From positions 1-23,276 of the forward strand of contig JBDTNQ010000071.1 in NCBI GenBank assembly GCA_039933635.1: a stretch of 23,276 bases of DNA, written 5' to 3'. A program made the position numbers and the translations under genes. This document shows positions 7,649 through 14,229 of the stretch, piece after piece. The stretch is from JBDTNQ01 sp039933635. Lineage in GTDB: Bacteria; Acidobacteriota; Vicinamibacteria; Vicinamibacterales; SCN-69-37. The notes beneath the pieces are model-generated. The model was given only the letters and a program-made list of their open reading frames with translations, was not told the origin of the DNA and did not search any database. The number at the start of each line of letters is the position of its first letter. Positions within the stretch are counted from its first letter, which is position 1.

Positions 7649-8389
7649 GTGCTCAATTCCGTCGCCACACTCGCGCTGACGTTCGCGCTGCAATCGGCCC
7701 CCGCGTCACCCGCGCCCCTGCCCTTGCCCGACGACCGTCCCATCGTCGACATTTTCCAGAACCTCGGGCACGACCTCAAGCGCCTGCCATCGCTCGACTC
7801 GGTCGCGATCCTGGGCGGCGGCGCGATTGCGGCGGCCATCGGTCACAACAACGATGCGCCGCTGTCGAACTGGGTGGCGAAGCGGGATCCCGCGGGCTAC
7901 ACGTCGACCGGACGGGTTTTTGGCGACGGCTGGATTCAAGGCGGCGGGGCGCTGGCCACGTACGGCATCGGCCTGCTGACGCACGACCGCATGACGATCC
8001 ACATCGGCAGCGATTTGATTCGCGCCCAAACGCTCAACGCCATCCTCACGCGGAGTATGAAATCCATCGTGGGGCGACGACGGCCGGGCGGCGGGCCGGA
8101 CTCGATGCCGTCGGGGCACACGACGGCCACGTTCGCCTCTGCCGCGGTGTTGAACGACCACTTCGGCTGGAAGGTCGGCGTGCCGTCATTCGCCGTCGCC
8201 AGCTTCGTTGGGTGGACGCGCGTGCGCGATCACGCGCACTGGCTCACGGACGTCATCGTCGGCGCCTCCATCGGCACGGCGGTCGGTCACACGGTGGCCG
8301 CGGGCCACCGCGGACGCTCGTGGGCGGTCATTCCCGTGGCGTCCTCGAAAAGCGTGGCGGTGTACTACGTGAGGAAGAACGGGAACTAG
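7649..8389 (+). CDS. Secreted or membrane-associated PAP2-family phosphatase
   Basis: The 246-residue product belongs to the type 2 phosphatidic acid phosphatase superfamily, whose members remove phosphate from lipid phosphates or similar substrates at the membrane or in the periplasm. All three catalytic motifs are visible: K-x6-RP (K138 to P146), PSGH (154-157, with the acid/base His), and R-x5-H-x3-D (R191, H197 nucleophile, D201). The N-terminus (1-20) resembles a signal sequence. Helices around 51-66, 95-112, 160-190 and 200-215 are only moderately hydrophobic. The substrate could be undecaprenyl pyrophosphate, phosphatidate or another phosphoester; nothing in the sequence decides it. 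GTG start, no Shine-Dalgarno, -10-like hexamer seven bases upstream. Its TAG stop shares the CTAG tetranucleotide with the stop of the convergent DUF2177 gene. Confidence 0.88.
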   Translation: MLNSVATLALTFALQSAPASPAPLPLPDDRPIVDIFQNLGHDLKRLPSLDSVAILGGGAIAAAIGHNNDAPLSNWVAKRDPAGYTSTGRVFGDGWIQGGGALATYGIGLLTHDRMTIHIGSDLIRAQTLNAILTRSMKSIVGRRRPGGGPDSMPSGHTTATFASAAVLNDHFGWKVGVPSFAVASFVGWTRVRDHAHWLTDVIVGASIGTAVGHTVAAGHRGRSWAVIPVASSKSVAVYYVRKNGN

Positions 8390-8793
8390 CCGGCCAGCTT
8401 CCGGAGCAGTCCGGCGACCGCGGCGCACGCGAAGGTGCCCCACGCCATGTCCACGAGCGCGAGCGTGCCGGTGTAGGACCGTAGCGTGGACCAGTTCGTG
8501 AGGTCGTAGACCCCGTAGGTGATGAATCCGAACACGGCACCACAGGTGATCGCCGTGCCGAAGGACTCACCGGTGATTCGCGGCAACACAAAGACGACCT
8601 GGCCGAGGGCCAGGAGCACATAGACGGGCAGCGCCACGGCCCAGATGGGCGTGAGCGCCCCATCCGGTCCCGTGCGAGCCATCGGGCCGAGGGCCGTGCG
8701 ATAGAAGTTCTTCATCACGACACCGAGCCAGATCCCGTCGAGCACCGCGAATCCCACAAGGGCCGTGACGAACGGTTTCCACAGACCAGACAT
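8386..8793 (-). CDS. DUF2177 family membrane protein
   Basis: The 135-residue protein has four predicted membrane helices (about 7-26, 50-70, 77-97 and 108-130) and family-type motifs: LDGIWLGVV (18-26), FYRTALGPM (30-38) and YGVYDLTNW (93-101), followed by D115 and WGT (118-120). Its function is unknown. I chose ATG 8793, preceded by GGGAG eight bases upstream; an in-frame TTG at 8811 would overlap the dut stop codon as TTGA but has weaker support. It lies 14 bases downstream of dut on the same strand and is probably cotranscribed with it. Its stop interlocks with that of the convergent PAP2 gene, leaving no room for a terminator. Confidence 0.85.
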   Translation of the reverse strand: MSGLWKPFVTALVGFAVLDGIWLGVVMKNFYRTALGPMARTGPDGALTPIWAVALPVYVLLALGQVVFVLPRITGESFGTAITCGAVFGFITYGVYDLTNWSTLRSYTGTLALVDMAWGTFACAAVAGLLRKLAG

Positions 8794-8807
8794 GTGTCCT
8801 GCTCCCG

Positions 8808-9239
8808 TCAACTCGCGCCTGTGCTGCCAAAGCCACCGCGTGACGCGCGGTGCGCCGCCTGCTCGTGAAACGTCGCGCGGACGTACGGCAGGATCACGCC
8901 CTGGGCCAGCCGATCTCCGGGCTGAATGTTGACGGCTGCGGCCGTGAAGTTGAAGACCTCGATCTTGATCTCGTCAGTCGGGCCGCAATAGTCGCTGTCC
9001 ACGATCCCGACACCGTTCGCCACCATGAGGCCGCGCTTGAGCGGCGTACTGCTGCGCGCGAAGACGCCCAGGAAGTGCCCGGCCGGCACTTCGATGACCA
9101 ATCCGGTCGGGACGAGCGTCACCTCGCCCGGCTGCACCGTCACGGCGCGGCTCGCGGCCAGGTCGAACCCGGCCGCGCCATCGGTTTGATAGGCCGGAAG
9201 GGGGATCTCCGCGCTCAGGCGGGTGATGCGCACGTCCAT
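8808..9239 (-). CDS. dut: Deoxyuridine 5'-triphosphate nucleotidohydrolase (dUTPase)
   Basis: The enzyme hydrolyses dUTP to dUMP and pyrophosphate, keeping uracil out of DNA and supplying dUMP for dTMP synthesis. The 143-residue length and the five motifs of the homotrimeric family fit: AAGFDL (22-27), ARSS (61-64), GIVDSDYCGP (78-87, with the catalytic Asp and the Tyr that excludes ribose), GDRLAQ (108-113) and the C-terminal GGFGSTG loop (135-141) that closes over the nucleotide. Motif 3 has the CGPTDE insertion seen in one branch of the family. The start is uncertain: ATG 9239 begins the conserved fold but has no clear Shine-Dalgarno, while in-frame GTG 9254 lies nine bases after a TATGCT hexamer; ATG 9287 seems too far upstream. 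DUF2177 follows 14 bases downstream. Confidence 0.92.
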   Translation of the reverse strand: MDVRITRLSAEIPLPAYQTDGAAGFDLAASRAVTVQPGEVTLVPTGLVIEVPAGHFLGVFARSSTPLKRGLMVANGVGIVDSDYCGPTDEIKIEVFNFTAAAVNIQPGDRLAQGVILPYVRATFHEQAAHRASRGGFGSTGAS

Positions 9240-9263
9240 GTTCGGTGTCGCCACGATATCGGT

Positions 9264-9269
9264 AGCATA
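9264..9269 (-). promoter_or_regulatory. Candidate -10 element (TATGCT) of the dut-DUF2177 unit
   Basis: Reading leftward, TATGCT at 9269-9264 lies in the 86-base divergent gap. It would start transcription near 9257, shortly before the in-frame GTG at 9254 and the ATG at 9239. No clear -35 is visible. Confidence 0.35.
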
Positions 9270-9312
9270 CGGGCAAATCCTGGGCATGACGAAGCCCGCG
9301 TGACACGCCCGA

Positions 9313-9318
9313 TATAAT
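9313..9318 (+). promoter_or_regulatory. Consensus -10 element TATAAT placed for a leaderless start
   Basis: A perfect TATAAT, rare in this GC-rich sequence, ends exactly seven bases before the ATG at 9326. Transcription would begin at about the start codon. No convincing -35 hexamer is seen 16-18 bases upstream. It likely drives the zinc-ribbon gene and the M24 peptidase gene behind it. Confidence 0.6.
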
Positions 9319-9325
9319 CAGCGGA

Positions 9326-9784
9326 ATGGCCCGCAAGTCCGCTGAGTCCACCCGCTGCGCCCTCTGCAACGCGAAAGACGTCGCCGAACCCCGCGGCGAG
9401 GAACGGTATTGCCGCGACTGCTGGGACAAGAAGATCGCCGTCGAGGACGTGGTCGCGCGCGAGTTCACCGTGAAGCGCTACATCCGCGCGCACAGCGCCG
9501 AGAAATATCTCGTCTTTCATTCGACGCAAAAGCGTCCGATTGGCCAGCTGCAGGTCATCGACGACGGATTCGATCTGTTCCTGACGCTGCTCCTCTACCC
9601 CACCTTCGCGTGGGACGACGAGGCGTATCATCTCGAGAACGATCCGGAACATCGGGCGTTCGCCGAGATCCTCGTCGACGTGGTGGCGGCCGACGTCATC
9701 GAGCCGTGGGGCGGCGGCAAGTGGCACCTCGAGGTCTTCCGGTCCGCCACGGCGGAACCCGAAGACTGGAACGGCGAGATGTAG
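9326..9784 (+). CDS. Small zinc-ribbon protein of unknown function
   Basis: The 152-residue product has two CxxC knuckles (C11/C14 and C29/C32) spaced like a zinc ribbon, then a basic stretch, then an acidic alpha/beta region (about 47-150) rich in aromatic residues, with LQVIDDGFDLFLTLLLYPTF at about 75-94. No signal peptide or membrane segment is present, so it is probably cytosolic. I recognise no named family for the C-terminal part. The gene starts at an ATG seven bases after a perfect TATAAT and without a Shine-Dalgarno. It is followed ten bases later by an M24 peptidase gene, with which it is probably cotranscribed. Reading frame, codon use and spacing support a real gene; the function is not known. 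Confidence 0.78.
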   Translation: MARKSAESTRCALCNAKDVAEPRGEERYCRDCWDKKIAVEDVVAREFTVKRYIRAHSAEKYLVFHSTQKRPIGQLQVIDDGFDLFLTLLLYPTFAWDDEAYHLENDPEHRAFAEILVDVVAADVIEPWGGGKWHLEVFRSATAEPEDWNGEM

Positions 9785-9794
9785 GGCCGGATCG

Positions 9795-11009
9795 ATGCCA
9801 CTCGACATCGCCGCCATTCAACGCGCGCTGACCGACGATGGCCTCGACGGCTGGCTGCTCTACGATTTCCACGGGTCCAACCCGATTGCCGTGAGCCTGG
9901 CTGGCGTCGCCGGTCGCCACGTCACGCGGCGCTGGTACTACTTCATTCCGCGAACGGGAGCACCGGCCAAGCTCGTCCACACGATCGAGGCAGGCGTGCT
10001 GGCCTCACTGCCGGGGTCGAGCACGGAGTACGCCGGGCGCACGCAGCTGGAGTCCGGGCTGCGGACATTGCTTGCCGGCGCCCGCACGATCGCGATGGAG
10101 TACTCACCGAAGTGCGCGATTCCGTACATCGCACGCGTGGACGCCGGGACCATCGAGCTCGTGCGCGACCTCGGCGTCGAGGTGGTGTCATCCGGGGATC
10201 TCGTCGGCCGGTTCGAAGCGGCGTGGGATGCCGCGGCGATCGGCACGCATCGCGCCGCGTCGAATGCGCTCTATCGCGTCAAGGACCGTGCCTTCAGTCT
10301 GGTGGCTGCCGAGCTCTCGGCCGGGCGCACCCCCACGGAGATCGAGGTCCAGCGGGCGATGATGCGTTGGTTTGGCGAGGAAGGCCTGGTGACCGACTCG
10401 CCTCCCATCGTGTCGGTCAATGCGCACGCGGGCGACCCGCACTACGCGCCCACCTCTGAAACGTCAGCACCGATCCGCCGAGGCGATCTCCTGCTGCTCG
10501 ATCTCTGGGGCAAGCTGGATCGGCCCCGGGCGGTGTACGCGGACATCACCTGGACGGGCGTGTACGGTGAGCCGCCTGCCGAGGTGGCGCGGGTCTTCGG
10601 CGTGGTCGCCGCGGCGCGGGACGCGGCCTTGGCAGCCGTGCAACGCGCCATCGAAGGCGGCCAAGTCATCCGCGGCTGGGAAGTCGACCGCGAGGCGCGA
10701 GACGTCGTCGCCGCCGCGGGGTATGGGACGCAATTCGTCCACCGGACGGGCCACAGTCTCGGAGAAGAAGTTCACGGCAATGGCGTGCACATGGACGACT
10801 ACGAGACGCATGACGATCGGCGGCTCATGCCGGGGACCGGGTTCACCATCGAACCGGGCATCTACACATCCGCCTTTGGCATCCGGTCCGAGATCAACGT
10901 GGTCGTCACCGAGACGGCCGCCGAGCCGACCGGCCCCAGCCAGCAGGCCCTCGTTCGCATCGATCGGTTGCCAATCGGGGAAACCACGCCGCGATCTGCT
11001 CCGTCCTAA
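9795..11009 (+). CDS. M24-family metallopeptidase (Xaa-Pro aminopeptidase-like)
   Basis: The 404-residue protein has the two-domain creatinase/aminopeptidase P layout: an N-terminal regulatory domain (about 1-145) and a C-terminal pita-bread catalytic domain (about 150-395). The five metal ligands of M24 enzymes can be assigned to D236, D250, H320 (in TGHSLG), E353 (in TIEPGIY) and E366 (in IRSEINVV), so an active di-metal centre is likely. The two Asp ligands are 14 residues apart, slightly more than the usual 11, through a small insertion. Likely role: removal of N-terminal residues from proline-containing peptides in the cytosol, although creatinase-like and prolidase-like members share this fold. 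There is no signal peptide. The ATG lies ten bases after the stop of the zinc-ribbon gene. Confidence 0.88.
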   Translation: MPLDIAAIQRALTDDGLDGWLLYDFHGSNPIAVSLAGVAGRHVTRRWYYFIPRTGAPAKLVHTIEAGVLASLPGSSTEYAGRTQLESGLRTLLAGARTIAMEYSPKCAIPYIARVDAGTIELVRDLGVEVVSSGDLVGRFEAAWDAAAIGTHRAASNALYRVKDRAFSLVAAELSAGRTPTEIEVQRAMMRWFGEEGLVTDSPPIVSVNAHAGDPHYAPTSETSAPIRRGDLLLLDLWGKLDRPRAVYADITWTGVYGEPPAEVARVFGVVAAARDAALAAVQRAIEGGQVIRGWEVDREARDVVAAAGYGTQFVHRTGHSLGEEVHGNGVHMDDYETHDDRRLMPGTGFTIEPGIYTSAFGIRSEINVVVTETAAEPTGPSQQALVRIDRLPIGETTPRSAPS

Positions 11010-11023
11010 GGGCTGATCGGCGG

Positions 11024-11029
11024 TATTCT
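11024..11029 (+). promoter_or_regulatory. Candidate -10 element (TATTCT) for the htrA/degP gene
   Basis: TATTCT lies shortly after the M24 stop codon (11009). Predicted transcription near 11036 would give a leader of about 55 bases that includes the GGAG Shine-Dalgarno of the protease gene. No clear -35 is seen. Confidence 0.35.
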
Positions 11030-11090
11030 GATAGGTATCGCTGGGCCGGGCACCGTTTCTTCGGCCGAGTTGCTCACGGAGCGCCACATT

Positions 11091-12650
11091 ATGTCGACCC
11101 GGAAGTCTTCCATCTTCTACGGCGTGCTGATTGCTTTTTCCTCGCTGGTGGTCGGGATGGTCATCGCGTCGCGTCTCGACCTGACGCCCGCGTCGCTGGC
11201 CGGCACGCTGACCGTGCCCAGCACCAATTCCGCGCCCCTTGTCGGGCCCATCGACTCCACGACCTTCCGCACGATCGCGCATGACGCCGGCCCATCGGTG
11301 GTCAGCATCATCACGACGGTCATGCGGGATGTGAATGACAACGAAGGCCTCGGCGACCTGTTCGGTCAACTGATGCCCCAGGCCCCAGGCCGCCGAGGAC
11401 AGACGCCGAAGCAGGAACCGGCACGCGGGGCGGGCAGTGGCTTCATTATCGACAAGAACGGCTACATCCTCACCAACAACCACGTCGTCGAAGACGCCAC
11501 GTCGATCGAGGTCAAGCTCTCGACGATGCGCGATGAAGATCTGTACGGGTTGTCGGCGAAGGTCATCGGTCGCGACGAGCTTTCGGACACGGCATTGCTG
11601 CAGTTGACCGACATGCCGAAGACCGAACTGGTGCCGGCGAAATTCGGCGACTCCTCGCAGATGGCGCCCGGCGACTGGGTCATGGCCATCGGCAACCCGT
11701 TCGGGCTCTCGAACACCGTCACGGTCGGTGTGGTCAGCGCGGTCGGTCGTCAGACGCCGGTCTCGAGCGGGCGCTATGAGGATTTCATTCAGACCGATGC
11801 GGCCATCAACCGAGGTAACTCCGGCGGCCCCCTGCTGAACGTGCGCGGTGAGGTGATCGGCATCAACACGATGATCGTGACCGACTCGCCGATTCAGGGT
11901 AGCGGAGGCAACGTCGGTATCGGCTTCGCGGTGCCGATCAATACCGTGCGGGATCTCCTGCCGCAATTGCGAACAGGCAAGGTCGTTCGCGGACGCATCG
12001 GCGTGTCCGTGGGCCGCGAGTCCATCACCGACGACTACGCGAAGGAACTCGGCCTGCCCGGACCAGGCGGTGCAGAAATCCGCAGCGTGGAGTCCGACGG
12101 CCCGGCCGGGAAGGCCGGTCTGCGGCGTGGCGACGTGGTCATTGACGTCAACGGCAAGACCGTGCACGACAACAACGACCTCGTGTCGCTCATCGCAAGC
12201 ACAAAGCCCGGCACGACGATTCCCATCAAGGTCGTGCGGCAGAAGAAGGTGGTCACGCTCAACGTGACGGTCGCCGAACTCAATCTCGCCCAGGAACGTC
12301 AACAGACGTCCAGCGACGCCGACGAACGGCCGCGCGCGGATGAGCCCAAGGACACGGCATTCGGGATGTCCATTCGCCCGATCACCAACGCCGAACGGCG
12401 CCAGCTTCAAGTGCCGAATGGCCAGGGCGGAGCCGTGGTCACGAGCTTGACGCCATTCGGACCGGCCGGCAACGCTGGTGTCGCGCAGGGTGACGTCATC
12501 TTGTCCGTCCAGGACGCCCCCGTAAACAACGTGGACGAAGTCAGCGCGGCACTCGATAAGATTCCCGCGGGCGCCACCGCCCGGGTCGTCGTGTGGCGTT
12601 TCAGCCGGGGCGCCGGCCTCGAGGTGTTCGTCCCGATCCGCCGGCGCTAG
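11091..12650 (+). CDS. HtrA/DegP-type periplasmic serine protease with two PDZ domains
   Basis: The 519-residue product is a trypsin-fold envelope quality-control protease. Residues 8-28 form a signal anchor or signal peptide. The catalytic triad is complete: H131 in NNHVVED, D166 in LSDTALL and S244 in GNSGGPLL. PDZ1 (about 300-395) begins near GRIGVSV and PDZ2 (about 425-515) follows a charged linker. This two-PDZ layout matches DegP/DegQ/MucD enzymes that degrade misfolded periplasmic proteins and may form cages. A Gln/Arg-rich loop (about 92-113) precedes the protease core, in the place of the regulatory LA loop. I chose ATG 11091 because GGAG lies nine bases upstream; an in-frame TTG at 11070 lacks such a site. 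A long hairpin follows the stop. Confidence 0.93.
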   Translation: MSTRKSSIFYGVLIAFSSLVVGMVIASRLDLTPASLAGTLTVPSTNSAPLVGPIDSTTFRTIAHDAGPSVVSIITTVMRDVNDNEGLGDLFGQLMPQAPGRRGQTPKQEPARGAGSGFIIDKNGYILTNNHVVEDATSIEVKLSTMRDEDLYGLSAKVIGRDELSDTALLQLTDMPKTELVPAKFGDSSQMAPGDWVMAIGNPFGLSNTVTVGVVSAVGRQTPVSSGRYEDFIQTDAAINRGNSGGPLLNVRGEVIGINTMIVTDSPIQGSGGNVGIGFAVPINTVRDLLPQLRTGKVVRGRIGVSVGRESITDDYAKELGLPGPGGAEIRSVESDGPAGKAGLRRGDVVIDVNGKTVHDNNDLVSLIASTKPGTTIPIKVVRQKKVVTLNVTVAELNLAQERQQTSSDADERPRADEPKDTAFGMSIRPITNAERRQLQVPNGQGGAVVTSLTPFGPAGNAGVAQGDVILSVQDAPVNNVDEVSAALDKIPAGATARVVVWRFSRGAGLEVFVPIRRR

Positions 12651-12666
12651 CCGGTCCGTCACATCC

Positions 12667-12697
12667 GGCCGGGGGCTGCCACGAGCAGCCTCCGGCC
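12667..12697. terminator. Long hairpin after the HtrA gene, just before the CYTH gene
   Basis: A 13-bp stem (12667-12679 with 12685-12697, one G-U wobble on the + strand RNA) closes a five-base loop CACGA. It begins 16 bases after the protease stop and ends seven bases before the GTG of the next gene. There is no T tract, so termination is doubtful. It could protect the htrA mRNA end or limit ribosome access to the downstream start. Confidence 0.55.
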
Positions 12698-12704
12698 ATC
12701 CACT

Positions 12705-13262
12705 GTGCCAATCGAACACGAAGTCAAACTGGCCTTCGCGGATCTCGGCGCCGCGCGTCAGGCCGTCGAGCGCGCAGGCGGTCAACTCCGCACGTCCAGA
12801 CGGCTGCTCGATGACACGCTGTTCGACAGATCAGATGGGGCCCTGCGGCGAACCCGGATGGCGCTCCGCATCCGTCGCGATGACGACCACGGCGTGCTCA
12901 CATGGAAAGGTCCCGTACAGCCCGGGCCTGTCAAGAGCCGCGAGGAAATCGAGACGGAGGTGGCGGATCCGGACGCGCTGCAGTCGATCTTCGAGGCGCT
13001 CGGTTTTCGTCCCGCCTTTCGCAGCCAAAAGTTTCGCGAGGAGTATGAGCTCGACGCCATGATGATCACCGTCGACGAGACGCCGATGGGTGTCTTCGTG
13101 GAGATCGAAGGTCGCCCTGAAGAGATTCCGGCCGTGACCGCGCGACTCGGTCTGACCCCTGCGGATTTCGTGCTCGAGTCCTACGCCACGCTCTGGCGAC
13201 GCTGGTGCGAGACGCACGGTGCGAGAATGGGCGACATGCTGTTCGACGTCCCCGCCATCTGA
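12705..13262 (+). CDS. CYTH-domain protein (class IV adenylate cyclase / triphosphatase type)
   Basis: The 185-residue product carries the CYTH signature ExExK at E4-x-E6-x-K8, followed by the run of Arg, Lys and Glu residues on alternating strands that line the triphosphate tunnel (RRTRMALRIRRD, LTWKGP, REEIETEV, VFVEIEG). Members hydrolyse or cyclise triphosphates: inorganic tripolyphosphate, thiamine triphosphate, or ATP to cAMP in class IV cyclases. The annotation 'class IV adenylate cyclase' is common but cannot be decided here. The GTG start is fixed by the ExExK strand, which must lie at the very N-terminus; no Shine-Dalgarno is visible and a hairpin ends seven bases upstream. Its TGA overlaps the ATG of the nucleotidyltransferase gene by one base, so the two are probably translationally coupled. 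Confidence 0.85.
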   Translation: MPIEHEVKLAFADLGAARQAVERAGGQLRTSRRLLDDTLFDRSDGALRRTRMALRIRRDDDHGVLTWKGPVQPGPVKSREEIETEVADPDALQSIFEALGFRPAFRSQKFREEYELDAMMITVDETPMGVFVEIEGRPEEIPAVTARLGLTPADFVLESYATLWRRWCETHGARMGDMLFDVPAI

Positions 13263-14203
13263 TGCAGGCCCTGCTCCTCACGGCCGGCCTCGGTACCCGC
13301 CTCGATCCGATCACGCGCCTCGTGGCCAAGCCCGCCGTGCCCCTCGGCGCCGCGACCTTGGTGGAACACGTCATCGCGTGGTTGCGATCGCAGGGCATCA
13401 CGGACATCGTGATGAACCTGCACCATCGACCGGAGAGTCTCACGTCGATTGTCGGAGACGGCACGCACCTCGGCGTGCGCGTACGGTACTCGTGGGAGCA
13501 GCCGGCCCTGGGATCGGCCGGAGGTCCTCGGCACGCGCTGCCGCTGCTCGACGCCGACCCGTTCCTGATCGTCAATGGCGACACGCTCTGCGAGATGGCG
13601 CTTCAGCCGCTGATCGATGCGCACGCGGCAAGCGACGCGGACGTGACGATGGCCGTCGTCCCCAACCCGGCGCCCGAGCGCTACAACGGCATCGCGGTGG
13701 ATGCCGAGGGGCGTGTCCGTGCCTTCGTGCAACGCGGACGACTCGCGGCCGGCACCTGGCACTACATCGGCGTGCAGGTCGCTCACGCGCGCGTGTTCGC
13801 GGCGCTACCCGATGGCATCGTCACGGAGACCGTCAGCGGTCTCTATCCGGAGATGGTGGCGGCACGACCGGGGTCCGTCGCCACGTATCCCACCGAGACG
13901 ACATTCGTGGACGTGGGCACACCGCGCACCTATCTCTCCGCGGCGCTCAGTCTCGGTGGAGCCAGATCGGGCCGCGACGCGGGCACGCACGCCGGGGCGG
14001 CCGGCGTCACGCATTCGGTGGTCTGGGCTGAAGCGCGGATCGATCCTGGCGCGCTCCTCGATCAATGCATCGTCGCCGGCCCCGTTCATGTGCCCGCGGG
14101 ATTTCGGGCTCACACGGCAATCATTCTGCCGGCGTCCGTGGCGCGGCCCGGGGACCGGGCTGACCTCCGCGGTGACCTCGCCATATTCCCACTCGGGAAA
14201 TAG
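13262..14203 (+). CDS. Sugar-1-phosphate nucleotidyltransferase, MurU-like
   Basis: The 313-residue enzyme should transfer a nucleotidyl group to a sugar 1-phosphate. The N-terminal Rossmann-like domain has the pyrophosphorylase signature LLTAGLGTRLDPITR (5-19), AKPAVPLG (22-29) and the metal-binding NGDT (about 103-106). The last third contains hexapeptide-like strands (about 257-300), a partial left-handed beta helix as in GlmU or GDP-mannose pyrophosphorylases, which the short Pseudomonas MurU lacks. Because an AmgK-like kinase gene follows directly, the best functional guess is UDP-MurNAc (or UDP-GlcNAc) formation in cell-wall sugar recycling; mannose-1-phosphate guanylyltransferase is the main alternative. 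I chose ATG 13262, overlapping the previous stop as TGATG, rather than in-frame starts near 13205 that would lie inside the CYTH gene. Confidence 0.82.
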   Translation: MQALLLTAGLGTRLDPITRLVAKPAVPLGAATLVEHVIAWLRSQGITDIVMNLHHRPESLTSIVGDGTHLGVRVRYSWEQPALGSAGGPRHALPLLDADPFLIVNGDTLCEMALQPLIDAHAASDADVTMAVVPNPAPERYNGIAVDAEGRVRAFVQRGRLAAGTWHYIGVQVAHARVFAALPDGIVTETVSGLYPEMVAARPGSVATYPTETTFVDVGTPRTYLSAALSLGGARSGRDAGTHAGAAGVTHSVVWAEARIDPGALLDQCIVAGPVHVPAGFRAHTAIILPASVARPGDRADLRGDLAIFPLGK

Positions 14204-14216
14204 CGCCGGCATTTCG

Positions 14217-14222
14217 TAGACT
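14217..14222 (+). promoter_or_regulatory. -10-like element TAGACT placed for a leaderless start of the AmgK-like gene
   Basis: TAGACT ends exactly seven bases before the GTG at 14230, the same spacing as at 7649 and 9326. The 26-base gap after the nucleotidyltransferase stop contains no Shine-Dalgarno. The kinase may thus have its own leaderless transcript in addition to read-through. Confidence 0.45.
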
Positions 14223-14229
14223 GTTACGC

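Noticed and set aside
11070..11090. In-frame TTG start for the HtrA gene
   Set aside because: The ATG at 11091 has GGAG nine bases upstream and starts a normal signal anchor; the TTG has no ribosome site.
10464..12785. A 773-codon open frame on the - strand, opposite the M24 and HtrA genes
   Set aside because: It mirrors the codon pattern of two confident + strand genes. The translation is rich in His, Arg, Asp and Val in the way antisense frames of GC-rich genes are, and has no recognisable domain or start signal.
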